This document shows, in pieces, positions 22,691-34,410 of a stretch of DNA of 64,000 nucleotides; position 1 is the stretch's first letter; the number at the start of each line of letters is the position of its first letter. The stretch is taken from positions 173,542-237,541 of the forward strand of contig SJOL01009969.1 in NCBI GenBank assembly GCA_004794785.1, given 5' to 3'. A program made the position numbers and the translations under genes. The notes under the pieces are model-generated. The model saw nothing but the letters and a program-made list of their open reading frames with translations, made no database searches and was not told where the DNA came from. The DNA is from Opisthorchis felineus (taxonomy: Eukaryota > Platyhelminthes > Trematoda > Opisthorchiida > Opisthorchiidae).

Positions 22691-23599
22691 GATAGATGCC
22701 ATCTTCACTTGCTTCCTCCGTGACCTGCCTTTACCAGCGCCTGTTTGCTGTCTGACTGCCCGAATTGACTGAGCTCCTCTTCTGGCCAGGCTGTCCCCCC
22801 GACCGGAAAAAAAGATCTGTAGCTGGGGTGCTTATTATTGCACAAGCCGAAATTATGACTGCTTGGTGCCATGCCACCTTGCAGATCCTGTAGCATGCAC
22901 GAGGGACAAAAACCTCATGTAGTAGTTGGGTACGCCCTGCAGGAAGGGTCGCCCTGGTACGCTGCCCCATGGTCCGTTTGTGTACCCACATCCCCTCGAG
23001 TTGCACGGGTGCATTGCCCATTGCCGGTGGCTCTGAATCTAGCCCTTAATTCAGGAAATCCATAAAAGAGCACTGCTGGTTTCTGTTTGTTGCTGGTGCT
23101 AGTGGGCTCGTCCCAGTTGTGTCACTCTTCTGGCAACGACACAAAGAACAGATGCCAAAAAAGGAACAGTAAAAAAACATGTGATAACCTGAAGATACTT
23201 TAGGATGCATGCAAAACACACCTACTTACTGATCCCAGCAGTGGGAACATACAAAAAATGAATAATATTTATGCAATGGGATTCATAAACCCATCACCAC
23301 CACCATGCAAGGTTAGCGCCTAAGGGCTTTTTCGACGTGCACCACTTGTTGATTGAAGCTAATAGCAGTGCTTGGGGGACTGGTGGTCGTTACCCTTACA
23401 TCCACTTTCCCTCCTATAGTATGTTATTGTGCAACTCACGGGATCACCCCAAAAAATCTAGTCAATCATCCCAGAAGTTCTTCGCCCGTTGGTACTTGTG
23501 TTCGATTTCCCTTATCACCTCCCTTCCCATTCCATATTCTTCCCAAGGTTCGAACTTCGGATGCGCCTGATTTGGAAGTCCTGTTTGGTTGATACGTGC
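22691..23599. other. Unassigned sequence
   Basis: No motif recognised. It may include the 3' untranslated region of the family B LINE, but no tail repeat is visible. Confidence 0.35.
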
Positions 23600-24403
23600 T
23601 TTACACACGAAGGAGTCCCCATCCGGACCAGAAAAGTACCCGTGATCTTACATTGTGTTTGTCTTACATCTGCGTATTACCTGGGTCAACCCCAATTCCC
23701 AAAAAAAATCCCGCTGCCCACAGAACTGCACATCCCAGCCCAATTACCTCAAACGTGACATCCGTCACTGGGCTGTCCAGCAACCACAGTATGCCACTGC
23801 AGTGACGACACGGCACTGCCATACCCCGTGTGGCAGCATGCCCGCAACTATTCACTTCTTACTTTTGACAATGCTCTCTCACCCACTGGTTCCCTTAACT
23901 GCAACTGCGAACAAACTCTCCCTTCTCCAAGGAGATTTTACACCGGACCCCACTCCAACAGTGAAGCTTGTGAGTCTGCACAGTTTCAGTGTACACAGTG
24001 ACTATGAGATTCCTGCTACTATTTATGCTGAATCTTCTACTTCATCATCCATGCTTACGATTTTTGTGACCCTGGTCATAAGCCCAACAGTCCAAGGCCG
24101 AAAAGGCTTCATCGTTGGTTTTAGACTTTAGTTCAAATTGAACCCCAGATTGCGGCAATCCTGCTACCATACCATATTCCCTGTTATTTTTCCCCATTTT
24201 TCGCAATTTTAAGTTTCTTTATCGAGTGCCAGCAGGATGAATCTTTTTTGCCCTGCCCCGATCAGTTTTGGCCTGCCACCTTCAAATCGAAACGCTCTGA
24301 TCCTGTCCCAGCTTGATGTGTTCCCCCAGAAGTAAGATCAACTCCTGGTAACCGTGTTTGCTTTCCCATGCCGGTTTAGGCATGACCAATTCTATGCCAG
24401 ATC
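23600..24403 (+). repeat. Interspersed repeat R1, copy iii, 3' truncated
   Basis: Plus-strand counterpart of copies i and ii. The region 23,900-24,130 aligns with the reverse of 13,120-13,400 and carries a frame ending ...FTLVISPTVQGRKGF-like. The region 24,180-24,400 aligns with the reverse of 2,590-2,850. The last 190 bases, including the AATAAA/(ATT)n tail present in the other two copies, are missing. The copy ends close to the 3' side of the minus-strand family B LINE. Confidence 0.6.
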
Positions 24404-24701
24404 AGGAGACTGTGGCTTCAAGCAAGTCAAAGAAAGAGCAAGGTATAGTAAGTAGGTGGTTTGATTTTTTAACTTATTGTCTTAAATGTTGATTTTCTTT
24501 CTTTTGTTAACTAACTGTACCTTCGTCGATCTCAGAAGTGCTTTGGACCCGATTCATAAGAGATCAGGGGCAGATGGGTATTAAGTAGGGCGCCTGCGGC
24601 TTCACACGCAATGATGTTTTCTACGGACTGCGAAAACGTTTGTTGGTGGGGGGTATTTCGAAACCGGTCGGGGAGACTCTTTCACATGTGAGTGTAGTAA
24701 A

Positions 24702-25800
24702 CTAAAAAAAGAGGTAGTAGTGTAGGTTTGTGCGTGCTGGCGGGCACACCAAGAGATTGCAGGATTTACGAAATTTATAGCAAACATATGGCTTTAGGAT
24801 TAGTCTAGCCTCTCCTATTAGACAATTTCTGGGCAACAGATGGTGTAAGAGAGGTTGATTTAGCCTAAACCGCCAGATGCATAGTGACTCAAGGACCAAG
24901 GTTATGCAGCGGGAGCGGTAAGAGACAGGAATGGTTTGTATGAATAACTTTCTGGTGAATGAACGTCGGACGTTCTCAAGTGCCGGTCCACAACTTTGGG
25001 TATAAAAGAAAGAGAACGCAGGGCAGAATTTCACGGCTGGTCGGACGCATAGCTTAAAAATTGCGACCTCTTTGTTTGGAAGATGAACGGAGCTTAATAT
25101 TAGAAGGCAGAGCCTACGTGTTCTGGTGACCTGGAACTGGACTTGGTGAGAAAATCTAACGGTGCATGAGTATCTGAGACCAAGATCTTCGACCTCCGTG
25201 AAATGAATTACAGGGTTCATGTTAATTGTGAACATATCGGGTGGCACGGAGCCGCGGCAGGAAGTTGTATGGAATTTGGTAGAAGGGAGGCTTAGGCTAG
25301 GGACACTTGACCGAGTCAGGCAGCCTAAGTCTTGTTGACGAAGGGCCTGAATTTTATCAGAGTGATTTTGGATATCATCCGCAAAAAAGGAATGGACATG
25401 GCGCCAAAGACGTCGGTAAAGTGCAGTAGGAAGACCATGGACCTAGCATGTTCCCTTGAATGACTCCGCCGGTAGTCAATAGTGGGGATGACTGTTTGTC
25501 ACCAATTTGTGTTATATGTGTCCTGTGGGGTAGGTAGGAGGCAAGGCGCTGAAATGGGGATCCAGTAATGCCAACACAACTAAGTTCATCCAGTAGGTTT
25601 GCATGAGGGACCTTGTCGAAAGCTTTTTGGATGTCCAACGAGACTGCCACGATGAAGTTCTCGGCATCGTAAGCTACTGTGACGATCGCAAAGCAGTGAA
25701 GTGGGCAGCCATCGACGAAACTCTGAGACAGACATCCGTACTGTGGGTCATCCATGGCATTTATAGCCAGGAAGGAACTGCTTTACGGGCTTTGACGAGA
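24702..25800 (-). pseudogene. Reverse transcriptase palm and thumb, family B relative
   Basis: The palm frame contains VSLDIQKAFDKVPHANLL with the catalytic Asp intact, then GITGSPFQRLASYLPHRTHIT and TTGGVIQGNMLGP ('G.pQGs.LGP'). A frameshift follows and the next phase reads HSFFADDIQ at about 25,372-25,388, so the FADD active site is preserved. The thumb frame (24,702-25,247) carries VEDLGLRYS, TRTRRLCLLILSSVH, KLCVRP and ENVRRSFTRKLF, matching the C-terminal part of CR1-like RTs. Frameshifts near 25,375 and 25,250 rule out a single open frame. Confidence 0.75.
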
Positions 25801-25816
25801 CGTTCAAGGATTCGCA

Positions 25817-26248
25817 TTAGAGGAGGGGTATGATGGGTCCCTCAGCAGTTGGAAGTAGTCTGTCTTGAGCCTGATTTGGAATGGGGGCAAACAACATATT
25901 TTTTCTGCGGGGAGGGGACGATTTCAGAGTTGATTGAGTGAGTAAGGAGGTTTGGACCAAGGATTTCGACATCTTGACAGCCCTTCTCAGTGCTCGGGAT
26001 GGTGTCGTATTCCCCGGCACGGCGGAGTCATTAAGCGTTTCAAGAAGGGCTGATACATCGGTTTGGGAGACAGCTACGGTGCTAAGAGACGGGTGGTTAC
26101 TGTGTTGTGAAGATGTGAAATGTGTGGGAGGGATTGTGGGTTGGGTTTGGGAAGAAGGGGCAAGTAGCAACTGGCAAAGTAAGCTATCAGATGGTCGGCT
26201 ATGTTGACAGGGTCGGTGATAATACTGCCACCGGTGGAACTCAGACAA
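25817..26248 (-). pseudogene. Pre-RT region, family B relative
   Basis: The 143-codon frame contains SQTDVSALLETLNDSAVPGNTTPSRALRR cut by no stop, matching the 'AVPG.D.IPSR.LR' opening of the RT. It then becomes Arg/Pro-rich and ends before the palm block. Confidence 0.55.
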
Positions 26249-26260
26249 GTTACTGAGTCA

Positions 26261-27234
26261 CTGTTAGGTGTACAACGCTTACGGAATAAATAGCTGAGTA
26301 ATTAACAGTGAGAAGGTTCTACGAGAGTGATGTTCTGTTTATGGCATTAGAGGAAAACTCGTAAGGACTTCCGGTCATTTGAGAGCTTGCCAATGAGGAG
26401 TAATAATGAGAAATCTCTGGATTCCCGATATTCTCCACTTGGTTGTTTAATTTTAGTATCCAAGTTATTTACTTATCAGGGCAAGAGATACCAGTGTGAA
26501 AATTTTAATTTTTTTGACCAAGTACTGGATTCGGAAACATTTGAAGTTACTCGCCCCCTCACATTCTGGTTATATTTGTTTCAAAAGTTCCAAAAGTCCA
26601 ATCCGAGTAAACGTCCGAGATATACGGCATACTTGAGATTTTATATTGTAGATTGCTTCCAGCAATCGATTGGGTTACGCTGAGTTACGCGCAAAACCCG
26701 AAAGTCATTATCTACAAACTCCTTCCACTGCACACACGAATGATACCAACAAAAGTGATTTATGGGATCTGGCCGAAAACTCTCCCCCTCATCATGAGCA
26801 TGTGCCTAGGGTGTGCAAGCAAGTAGTTGTCTTCTACTCCTTTCAGCAGGCAGATGTGACGTATTCCGCTTCTAAGCCTACCAGATGCATTCCATACTAT
26901 AACTTCCTGAAAAGGTCCACCACACTTGGGCTTGACTTCCACTGTAATGACAGGAACCGCTATAGTGTCTCTCATGGCTGGGGCATCCACGACCAATGCC
27001 CAAAAAGCGTCTGCCCATTTGAGGAGAAAAGCTTCTAGCCCTCTTTCGATTTGAGCCACGATCAATTTTGTCCTGAATTTCATACTCGATTTTTTGTAGG
27101 GTGAAGTTACTTTTGACTCTCGGCTCTCCCGCTTGTACCCTCTGATTTTTTATCCCCACCTATGATTCAGCACTCACATCCTTGTACACCCACGCGAATT
27201 GTTGAAATATACATGTAAATTTCACTACCCCGTG
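26261..27234. other. Unassigned sequence
   Basis: Frames of 90-122 codons lie on opposite strands at 26,670-27,160 and overlap each other. None has a recognisable domain. Confidence 0.35.
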
Positions 27235-27420
27235 GTCACCTTACCTCGAGTCAGAGTGAACTTTGGGATCTCGTTTGAAATTACTGTTTCCCAATAGGGG
27301 AAATGGAAGCCGGCGTGGATCCACGATTTGAGGACTGTTCAATTTGATTATTACCTTATTGTATCCATAGTACCACATTTGTTGATATAACTTCACTTGA
27401 ACGAAAAGACTTTTGCTATT
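27235..27420 (+). repeat. Solo LTR-like piece (L4)
   Basis: Aligns with 17,045-17,190: ACTTTGGGATC, GGAAGCCGGCGTGG, CCACGATTTGAGG and TAGTACC(G/A)CAT-TGTTG. No gag or pol neighbour was recognised. Confidence 0.5.
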
Positions 27421-30345
27421 TCAGGTCTTTCTGGCCATTTAACAACACCGAAACCAATAAATGGTCGTACTTTACCTGTGAATATGCCATTATGCAATGT
27501 GGCTAAAGCTGCTAAATTTTACTTTCAGTTTCTCAGCCGCATATCATCATCACTGAGATTGGCAAAATAAAACTGACAACTATCGGTGAACTGCATACTT
27601 GATAATGTCAGTAGTCTGTGGAATGTTCCAATTATCTCAATACACTCCGAGGAAACGTGAAGTAGTATATAATTTAGGACATCTGTTCAAGGGGCCAAGC
27701 TGATAGCGGTAACTTTCATTCAAATGGGGTACGATCGCCCAATAAATAGGTTGTAATCTGAGGTGAGCGGCAGTGAGTGAGGAAGTATAAAAGCACATAG
27801 GACATCTTGGCAGGAAGCACTCCAAGGAATGATAGCTAATTAACTTCAGTGACTGCGGTGCAGACGTCGTCTTTCTAGGCCGTATAAATGAGCGCTTCGC
27901 CGATCATGATACATATTTATAATTGCGTAACTTAGTTTTTAAATGCACATCCTTGTTATTTCCTTCGTTGCTTGCGATCTCATCCGTTCGTGAAAGCCCG
28001 CTTATTAATACGAAAAGTCTGCATCCGATCCACACCACACAAGTGTACTCTCGGTCTTCAAGAATTTTTGAGTTCGCAAACATGAATTTATGATGGAGAA
28101 TTGGTTGAGGGTCCAGATCCAGAGAACATTGATATTAGTTTAGCACCTGTGGCGTGCTGAACACAAAAGGTCGATACTGTTGGCCTTCCCTCCCCCCCCG
28201 TAAGCTGTTCTGTGCACATGGGCCGAAGCGTAGACAAAGGAAACGTTCTGGTGCATTCAGAACACTGAGCACTGACTCCTCAACAGAAACTGAAGGCGCG
28301 TGGTCCATGAATGTTCTTACTCTTTAAAAGAGATGAAACGTCCCAAATGTTGGCACAAAGCTTGCCGGAAAATCTTGCCCCCACTAGACAGCGCTCAAGG
28401 GTTTGTCAAATTCATCCTTGTCGCTACCCCGCAAACAGACGAAAACTTGACCCGCCGGACAAGTTGTACAAGGTGCGAAGCACACGCTGCTGGTCGAAGT
28501 GCTTTGAATACGCTTTTAAGAATTCAAGTGAAAATTGTAAAACACAATATCTGCTCTGGATTTCCATTAACTTACATGTTAGGTTTTACACGTAGTCAGA
28601 GCACAGTTTTTTTGAAGGCCAGAATTGTGTCCGTCAATCCGCGCTACTAATAGCGCCAAATGTGCACAATGCTTAGTCTCAGGTAACGCGTTTATATGAC
28701 TATGGCGAAGGCTATATTGTTGTACGACTGCGAAATTGGGCCAGTTGGGGCGGAAAATTTGAAACCTTTCCAAGTCTTCGCACTCACTGTCTTGAAATTA
28801 TCGCGAAAATCGACCCTGCCTGCCTAATTTGCAATGAATTAACCAGAAAACTGAGCTACTCTGGGTATGAATCACTTGAAATGAATAATACATCTGACGC
28901 CGAAACGAGTGTTGCGCAGGCCCAGTTACCGTCCACTAAACCAGTGATGTTTTTGGTACCTAATATTGAATGGCGGAAACTTAAACATTTTTACAGAACT
29001 TGGCGAAACAAAATGGAATGAAGTATGCTCACATCCCAAAACGGGATCCTAGTACACCTCTCTGTGGTTGGCTGGAAGACATTGGAAAATGTGGCAGTAT
29101 GCCACATGTGTCCATCGGGACCTATTCCGCATTGGCGTTTGAGCGTTTGTTTACACTTGCTTGCTGGGTTAACCGCTGTAGCAGAGACTTTGTTAACCCA
29201 GATACAACTCTAACATCTGTGGGGTGAGACGCGAGAATTCAAAATGTCACCGTCAAAACACCTGCTGACAGTAAGATGGTGATGTCCTCAGCTACTCATT
29301 TCAGCAGTGCATGCTACCAGACGTATACTTCGCTTGTGGACTGATCCTGCTTGCAGTTCAGTTTCGAATTAAATATAAGTATTGGGAAGCATCGAGCAAA
29401 AATCATGTTGCATATAATCCAGCCGACAACGGCTTTATGGAAGCCTCGGTCGACCTTGGACGACCCAAATCGACTTGAGCAAACTTCCGGGGAGCGTAGA
29501 CTCACCACGAAATCACGCAGTGGTAAAAATGCTTTATTATGTTGAAGGGCTTACGAGCTTTCTTTTAAGGTAATTGTATATTCGATATTTTCGGTTTGGA
29601 TGGAACAGTAGACCCCCAAGTTTTTACCATAGGGGCACGCACAATCCAGTCATGCCACGTGGATTTTTTGTTCAATGACATAAAGAACTGCAAGATATAA
29701 TCACTGTGACGATGAAAAACAATGTCATTGATGCCCATATCTTATAATATTGCTTGAGCGGGATGAAGCCGGAATACGGCTGTTTGTCATCCATTTAAAA
29801 TCAGGCGAATTAACACATAAGAGCTTGGTCTTTCAACGTCGCTTTGTTAATGACCTTGAGACCATATGTGTCCGTGTGATTCACTGCATTTGACTGAGCC
29901 ACTGAGCATTGCGCGAAAATTGCCACGTCTCTATGGGAGCTCGTTGCAAATATGAAAGCGCGAACTCTGTCTGAAGCTCCTTCCAGTTCCAATCCGGCTA
30001 CAATCTACGTAGACGATGTCACCGTGCTAGGTCGGAACAAAGTAGAATGCTCAAACGGGCTGCAGGTAAGATCCTGAGAATGGGTAATGAGCATTCTATC
30101 ATTATCCTTAACTAAAGGCAGATCTAACTTCTTCGAGGCCGGCAAAATTCAGGGTACAAATACGAAGCAAGTGATCCCAAGCTTAGGAATCTTTTTCGAC
30201 CGACAAAGTGCAAAGCTTCATTGAATTGGCATTACACTGCCCCGAGATCATCCCAAGAATCCTCACCACAGGTGAGACGTTTAAAACTTACAGGTATAAC
30301 CTATTTAACGGAGATGAACCTTTGAAGAAATATACTGACATCATC
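27421..30345. other. Unassigned sequence
   Basis: No recognisable gene. A 116-codon plus frame at 28,300-28,650 overlaps another in a second phase and has no known domain. A short C-run occurs near 28,191. Confidence 0.35.
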
Positions 30346-31265
30346 TTTCATAGCAACAACCTCAAACCACAAAAAGCCACATAGCGCCAGGTTAGTTTAC
30401 CGTAGTCACAAATGACAGTGATATCGGTACAAGACTGCCCAGTATCCGTTGGGCAAGTCAAGGTGTACAAATGTTAAACACAAAAATTGTCCAAACTAGG
30501 GGAACATTCTAGCGTGAATGCGTGGTTTGAATTACCTGATAGGTAGGAAGCACACCGGTGACAGTTGCAATCAATTCCTCAGGCTACACCAATAAAAATA
30601 TCAACAACGCAACGTCTTGTTGGCGATAATGTTGCTTAGCTGCATGTTGAAACTCTAGGCAGCAAAAGTGTGCGCACAAATAAGTCCTTTGTGATGTTGT
30701 TCGGACACGCAATTTGGAAGGCTGTGCAAAAAAGCCGATATTTTATCGCGAGTTCCAATGACGTAAGCTTATGACCACAGGCATATTTGAGAAGGCCACA
30801 AAGCATTTTGCATATGGTCGACACGAGATTATTTTCGGGATGGGGCAGCATATACAGCAAACGATTTGTTTTGCCTCGTTCACTAGCACGTTTTGATTCG
30901 GGTCACTGGGAAACCAAAGAGCTCAAATTGAATCTCGCTAGAAATTGCAGCAGCACTCATTACTCCTGCAAACTGAAACTTCTTCTGAGTTATGTTTAAG
31001 TTCCTTCAGCCCTGAAGACGCAGATTGCACTCACAGATCATCAGGGGTTGCTAGTGAGCAAAGTCGTGTGTGAGGGCATTATTCTTACACTTGCAGAGCT
31101 TCAAAAAAAATCTCTCGGCATTGAGAAATAAATTAATCGATACAATTATATTTCAATGCTTGAGGTGGTGCAGCAGTAAAAGACACTCTGCTTGATTAAA
31201 GGGTATGCTCTTGGGGTCCTCAGGAACACTCTAGGACTGGTGGTGGAATTAATCTAGGGGGTATC
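30346..31265. repeat. Dispersed duplication X, copy 1
   Basis: Collinear with 54,735-55,390 in the same orientation. Shared landmarks are AAAAGCC-CATA-CGCC, AAGCAC-CCGG-GA, CTCTAGGCAGC-AAAGT, a GCCGATATTTTATC / GCTGATATTTTATC pair, and GGTCCTC--GAACA with AATTAAT-T. The match is strongly diverged, and this copy is longer because extra sequence lies at about 30,780-31,130. Confidence 0.5.
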
Positions 31266-31439
31266 GTTTTGCAAAAACTGTCAATTCTTGAGAATAAAGA
31301 AAACGCATACCCTTCTATGTTATCTGAAAGGAAATGGTTGAGTGGAATACATAAACCGTTTCACCAAAATCAAATTTCGGGGCTGTTGTAGAAGATGTTT
31401 GCGTCTGATGGACACATGTGTATGGATTAGACATATGCA

Positions 31440-31828
31440 GCATCCCGGTGGTCAGGTGTTTAAAGATACATGAGAAGCCACAGTTCGCGGATACAAAGCA
31501 AGACCATGGTCATTCTGTTTTTGTGGGAACTAGTTCCTAAATGATGTCGTTGTGCGTGCTGTACCTGCTACAGCGCAGACATCGTCGCAACCAGGATAAG
31601 CAGCTCAGACAACGGCCCCGCGATCTTCGTGTTCAGTCTTGGTAGATTAACCGCCATTGAAGTTTCCCCTGCTCCGTACAAATCGAAAGTTTGGAATTTT
31701 CTGCATGTAAGTACATTCCGATTGAAATATCATAGAAGAAATTTTCAACTGTAAAAAGTGCAGCGTAATTCTTACAAGCACATGTACTACCGTCGCAAGC
31801 ATTCTTGCGCAGTCCTAACCACGTATTT
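31440..31828. repeat. Local direct duplication Y, copy 1
   Basis: Collinear with 34,040-34,410 in the same orientation, about 2.6 kb away. Shared landmarks are TCCCGGTG-T-AG-TGTTTAAAG-TACATG, GCGCAGACATCG, GACCGCCATTGAAGTTTC-CC and TTGCGCAGTCCTAACCACG. On the minus strand both copies encode a related segment, CACKNYAALFTVENFFYDI in this copy. Confidence 0.55.
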
Positions 31829-34035
31829 GGTCTGAAACCTTTGAAAATAGCCTTACTAATTTCCACGCACGAGAGATGCTTTCGCAACCAGAGCTTTTCT
31901 TCCACGTCAAGACCTACGCTTCGGTTCATTAGCCATTTGTTCCATTGTAGAAGTTATGTCTGCAGCATTTGTTTGGCTCCTAAGGCATTCCGATGCGTGA
32001 ATCAATCTGCCGACTACTGAACACAAAAATGAAGATTGTTCGTTGTCGAGGGAAACACTGGTTGCACCTACAGGTGGGCGTTTGGCAAATCAACTGGCAG
32101 TCAAGGTAGTAGTTCACGTGAATTTGCTTGTAAAAAGCTCACTGATCCTACGAAATGCTCATTGCTGATAGTGTGAGGAAATGTGAAGATTTTACTGAAA
32201 AATATCGTCCTGCAATCAATTGACCATGAAAATGTGCAACTGAACAAATTTACACTATTGTAACTTAAGTACCTGCAATATCCGCAATCTACTGGGGAAG
32301 ATCCAAATTTACGCAAATAGTAGAGCTTCCAGCAAGATATGGATCCCTTCTGAATGGCTGATCAATGCCATCTTCTGTCTAGTTGCGAGTTGCTAACCTT
32401 GCGGATTGGTAACTTTTGGTCAAAGGGCTAGGTGTTCGGCTTCTGCGGATTCAAAACTCGCCGGAATTTCGAAAGAAGAGTAAAGTTGACAAGGATGAAA
32501 CAGCTGCTCGGTGTTTCGCGTCTTTTCAGCATTGGCCTCATTCACAGGTTGAAATCTCCACTGGGACCGCATGAATTGATTCAGCTTGTTAACCCAGTCA
32601 AAAGGAAAACCAAACGAGATATTCCCACATAGTCCAATATTTGACAAGTTTGGTACTTAACAAACCCTGATCCCTTCAGAGAGGGAAAAACAGAATTTCG
32701 GTTAAGCTAAACTACCCCGTAAACCTGTATTTAAAGTTATTACTATATAATATTGCTCCATAATTTTCACATTCCGGTTAAAATTTCGCAGCTGAGCCAC
32801 AATACTATTTGGCTGGTAATTGGTCATTTGATTTCGATTGAAGTGATGTTGTGTTCACTTAAAATTCATCAATTAGTTGTATTCCAATCAGGCCAGCTTT
32901 AACCTGTTTTGTCAAATAAACCACAAATTCAAATGAATCGATTTGCTTTTTCCATACATTTTGCGGGAGCGGAAACTGCCAGAAAATACAAGGCAACACG
33001 ATTGACAAACAAATGTTTGAGTTGTATTCAAAACTAGTGGAGCAGTCATTTCTGCGTTTCGTGGTATTCGCTCTAGTTCAACGCAAGACGATTTGATTCA
33101 GTTAATCAGCTTTATTCAATTTAGTCAGGAATTCGGATAAATAATCAGAGTAGAGCAAACACACACCGGCAGCAATAATTGAACAAATCAGGATCCGAAC
33201 GATTTACAATCAGACGAATTCAGACAGCAAGTTCGGGGTTGGAGAAGCAACCGGAAAGAGTGTTGGTATACTAACAGAATTGTGACTTTCAACTTTTGAG
33301 GAAACCGAAACGTTTTCTTGATCAATTTTCGAAGTCATGGAAACTATGTCTACCATCATCATCTTCATCGACGCCACCATCGTTCTCATTACATAAGAAG
33401 TTTAAGATGACAGGAACTTGGCACCTAACCGCAATACACTCCACTGGTACACCCTTTGGTGCCTAGTAGCATGAGACTCAAATGAAGCACCACGGATGAT
33501 ATCACTCCAGGCTATCTTAACCTGGATAGAATGAGACAAGATGCTTGCATTGGGTTTCCAACCAGCGACCTTCCAGTTAGTACATATGCGCATAAATTCT
33601 TCCTCTATCTCAAGCTATCTCAACCCCGAAGAAAACTTGAAAACGTGGAGGGAATACGAATGTGCAAAAAACGAGGGACAAATTATCTTTACGGATTTCG
33701 GCTACGAAACTACAGTAAGCTGAACATCTGGATAGGTTACGTACCGTGTTGCATAAATTTTCGACCTGTTCACATGGAGAACAAATTTAATCGCACCCAT
33801 GAAGATGCGATAGTTTTGATTTGCTCACATTGGCAGAAGGCAATCGGTCTTGATACATTATGGCCTAATTTTCAAAGCTTTCGCTGAAAAGTGTTTGGGA
33901 TGGAAGGTATTCGCTTTCGGCTGACGGTATTCCAGCATACACAGTACGTTTCTCAACGGGCAGGACAATTTACAAGTAGTCTCCAAGCAAATTTGATGAA
34001 TTTTTATTCGCTTATGTGTCATTTTATCCGATACG
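31829..34035. other. Unassigned sequence between Y copies
   Basis: A 118-codon plus frame at 33,531-33,887 and several shorter ones have no recognised family. A short imperfect ATC/ACC triplet patch lies at 33,355-33,385. Confidence 0.35.
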
Positions 34036-34039
34036 TGCG

Positions 34040-34410
34040 GAATCCCGGTGATTAGATGTTTAAAGGTACATGCGAACTTCAGATCAGGGAGGCCACATTT
34101 CGCAGATGCAAAGCAATACCATTGTGATTCGGTGTTTGCCTGAGAACTAATCCTTATGCCATGATGGTTGCCACACCTGCTAGGGCGCAGACATCGCCGA
34201 CGCGTCTACCAGGATAAACGACTCGGACCAGTACCCCAGGATCTTCATTTTCAGTCTCCGTAGATCGACCGCCATTGAAGTTTCTCCCGCCACTATACTG
34301 CGATTAAAATATCCTGGAAGAAACGTCCAACTGTAAAATTTGCGGCATAATTCTTACAAACACCTGTACTGCCGGCGTAAACATGCTTGCGCAGTCCTAA
34401 CCACGAATAA
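34040..34410. repeat. Local direct duplication Y, copy 2
   Basis: Counterpart of 31,440-31,828. The minus-strand peptide reads VCKNYAANFTVGRFFQDI and runs into a stop soon after. Confidence 0.55.

Larger units (their letters stand above)
24410..26260 (-). mobile_element. Second LINE of the family B clade, 5' truncated
   Basis: Reading on the minus strand gives an RT N-terminal linker (26,248-25,817), palm (25,755-25,375), active site and thumb (25,390-24,702). The protein is related to, but clearly diverged from, the 21-22 kb copy, so it is a relative rather than a duplicate. No endonuclease is recognisable upstream. Confidence 0.7.

Noticed and set aside
28300..33887. Plus frames of 116-118 codons at 28,300-28,650 and 33,531-33,887
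   Set aside because: No recognisable domain, overlapping frames in other phases, and lengths compatible with chance in about 30 kb of non-coding sequence.
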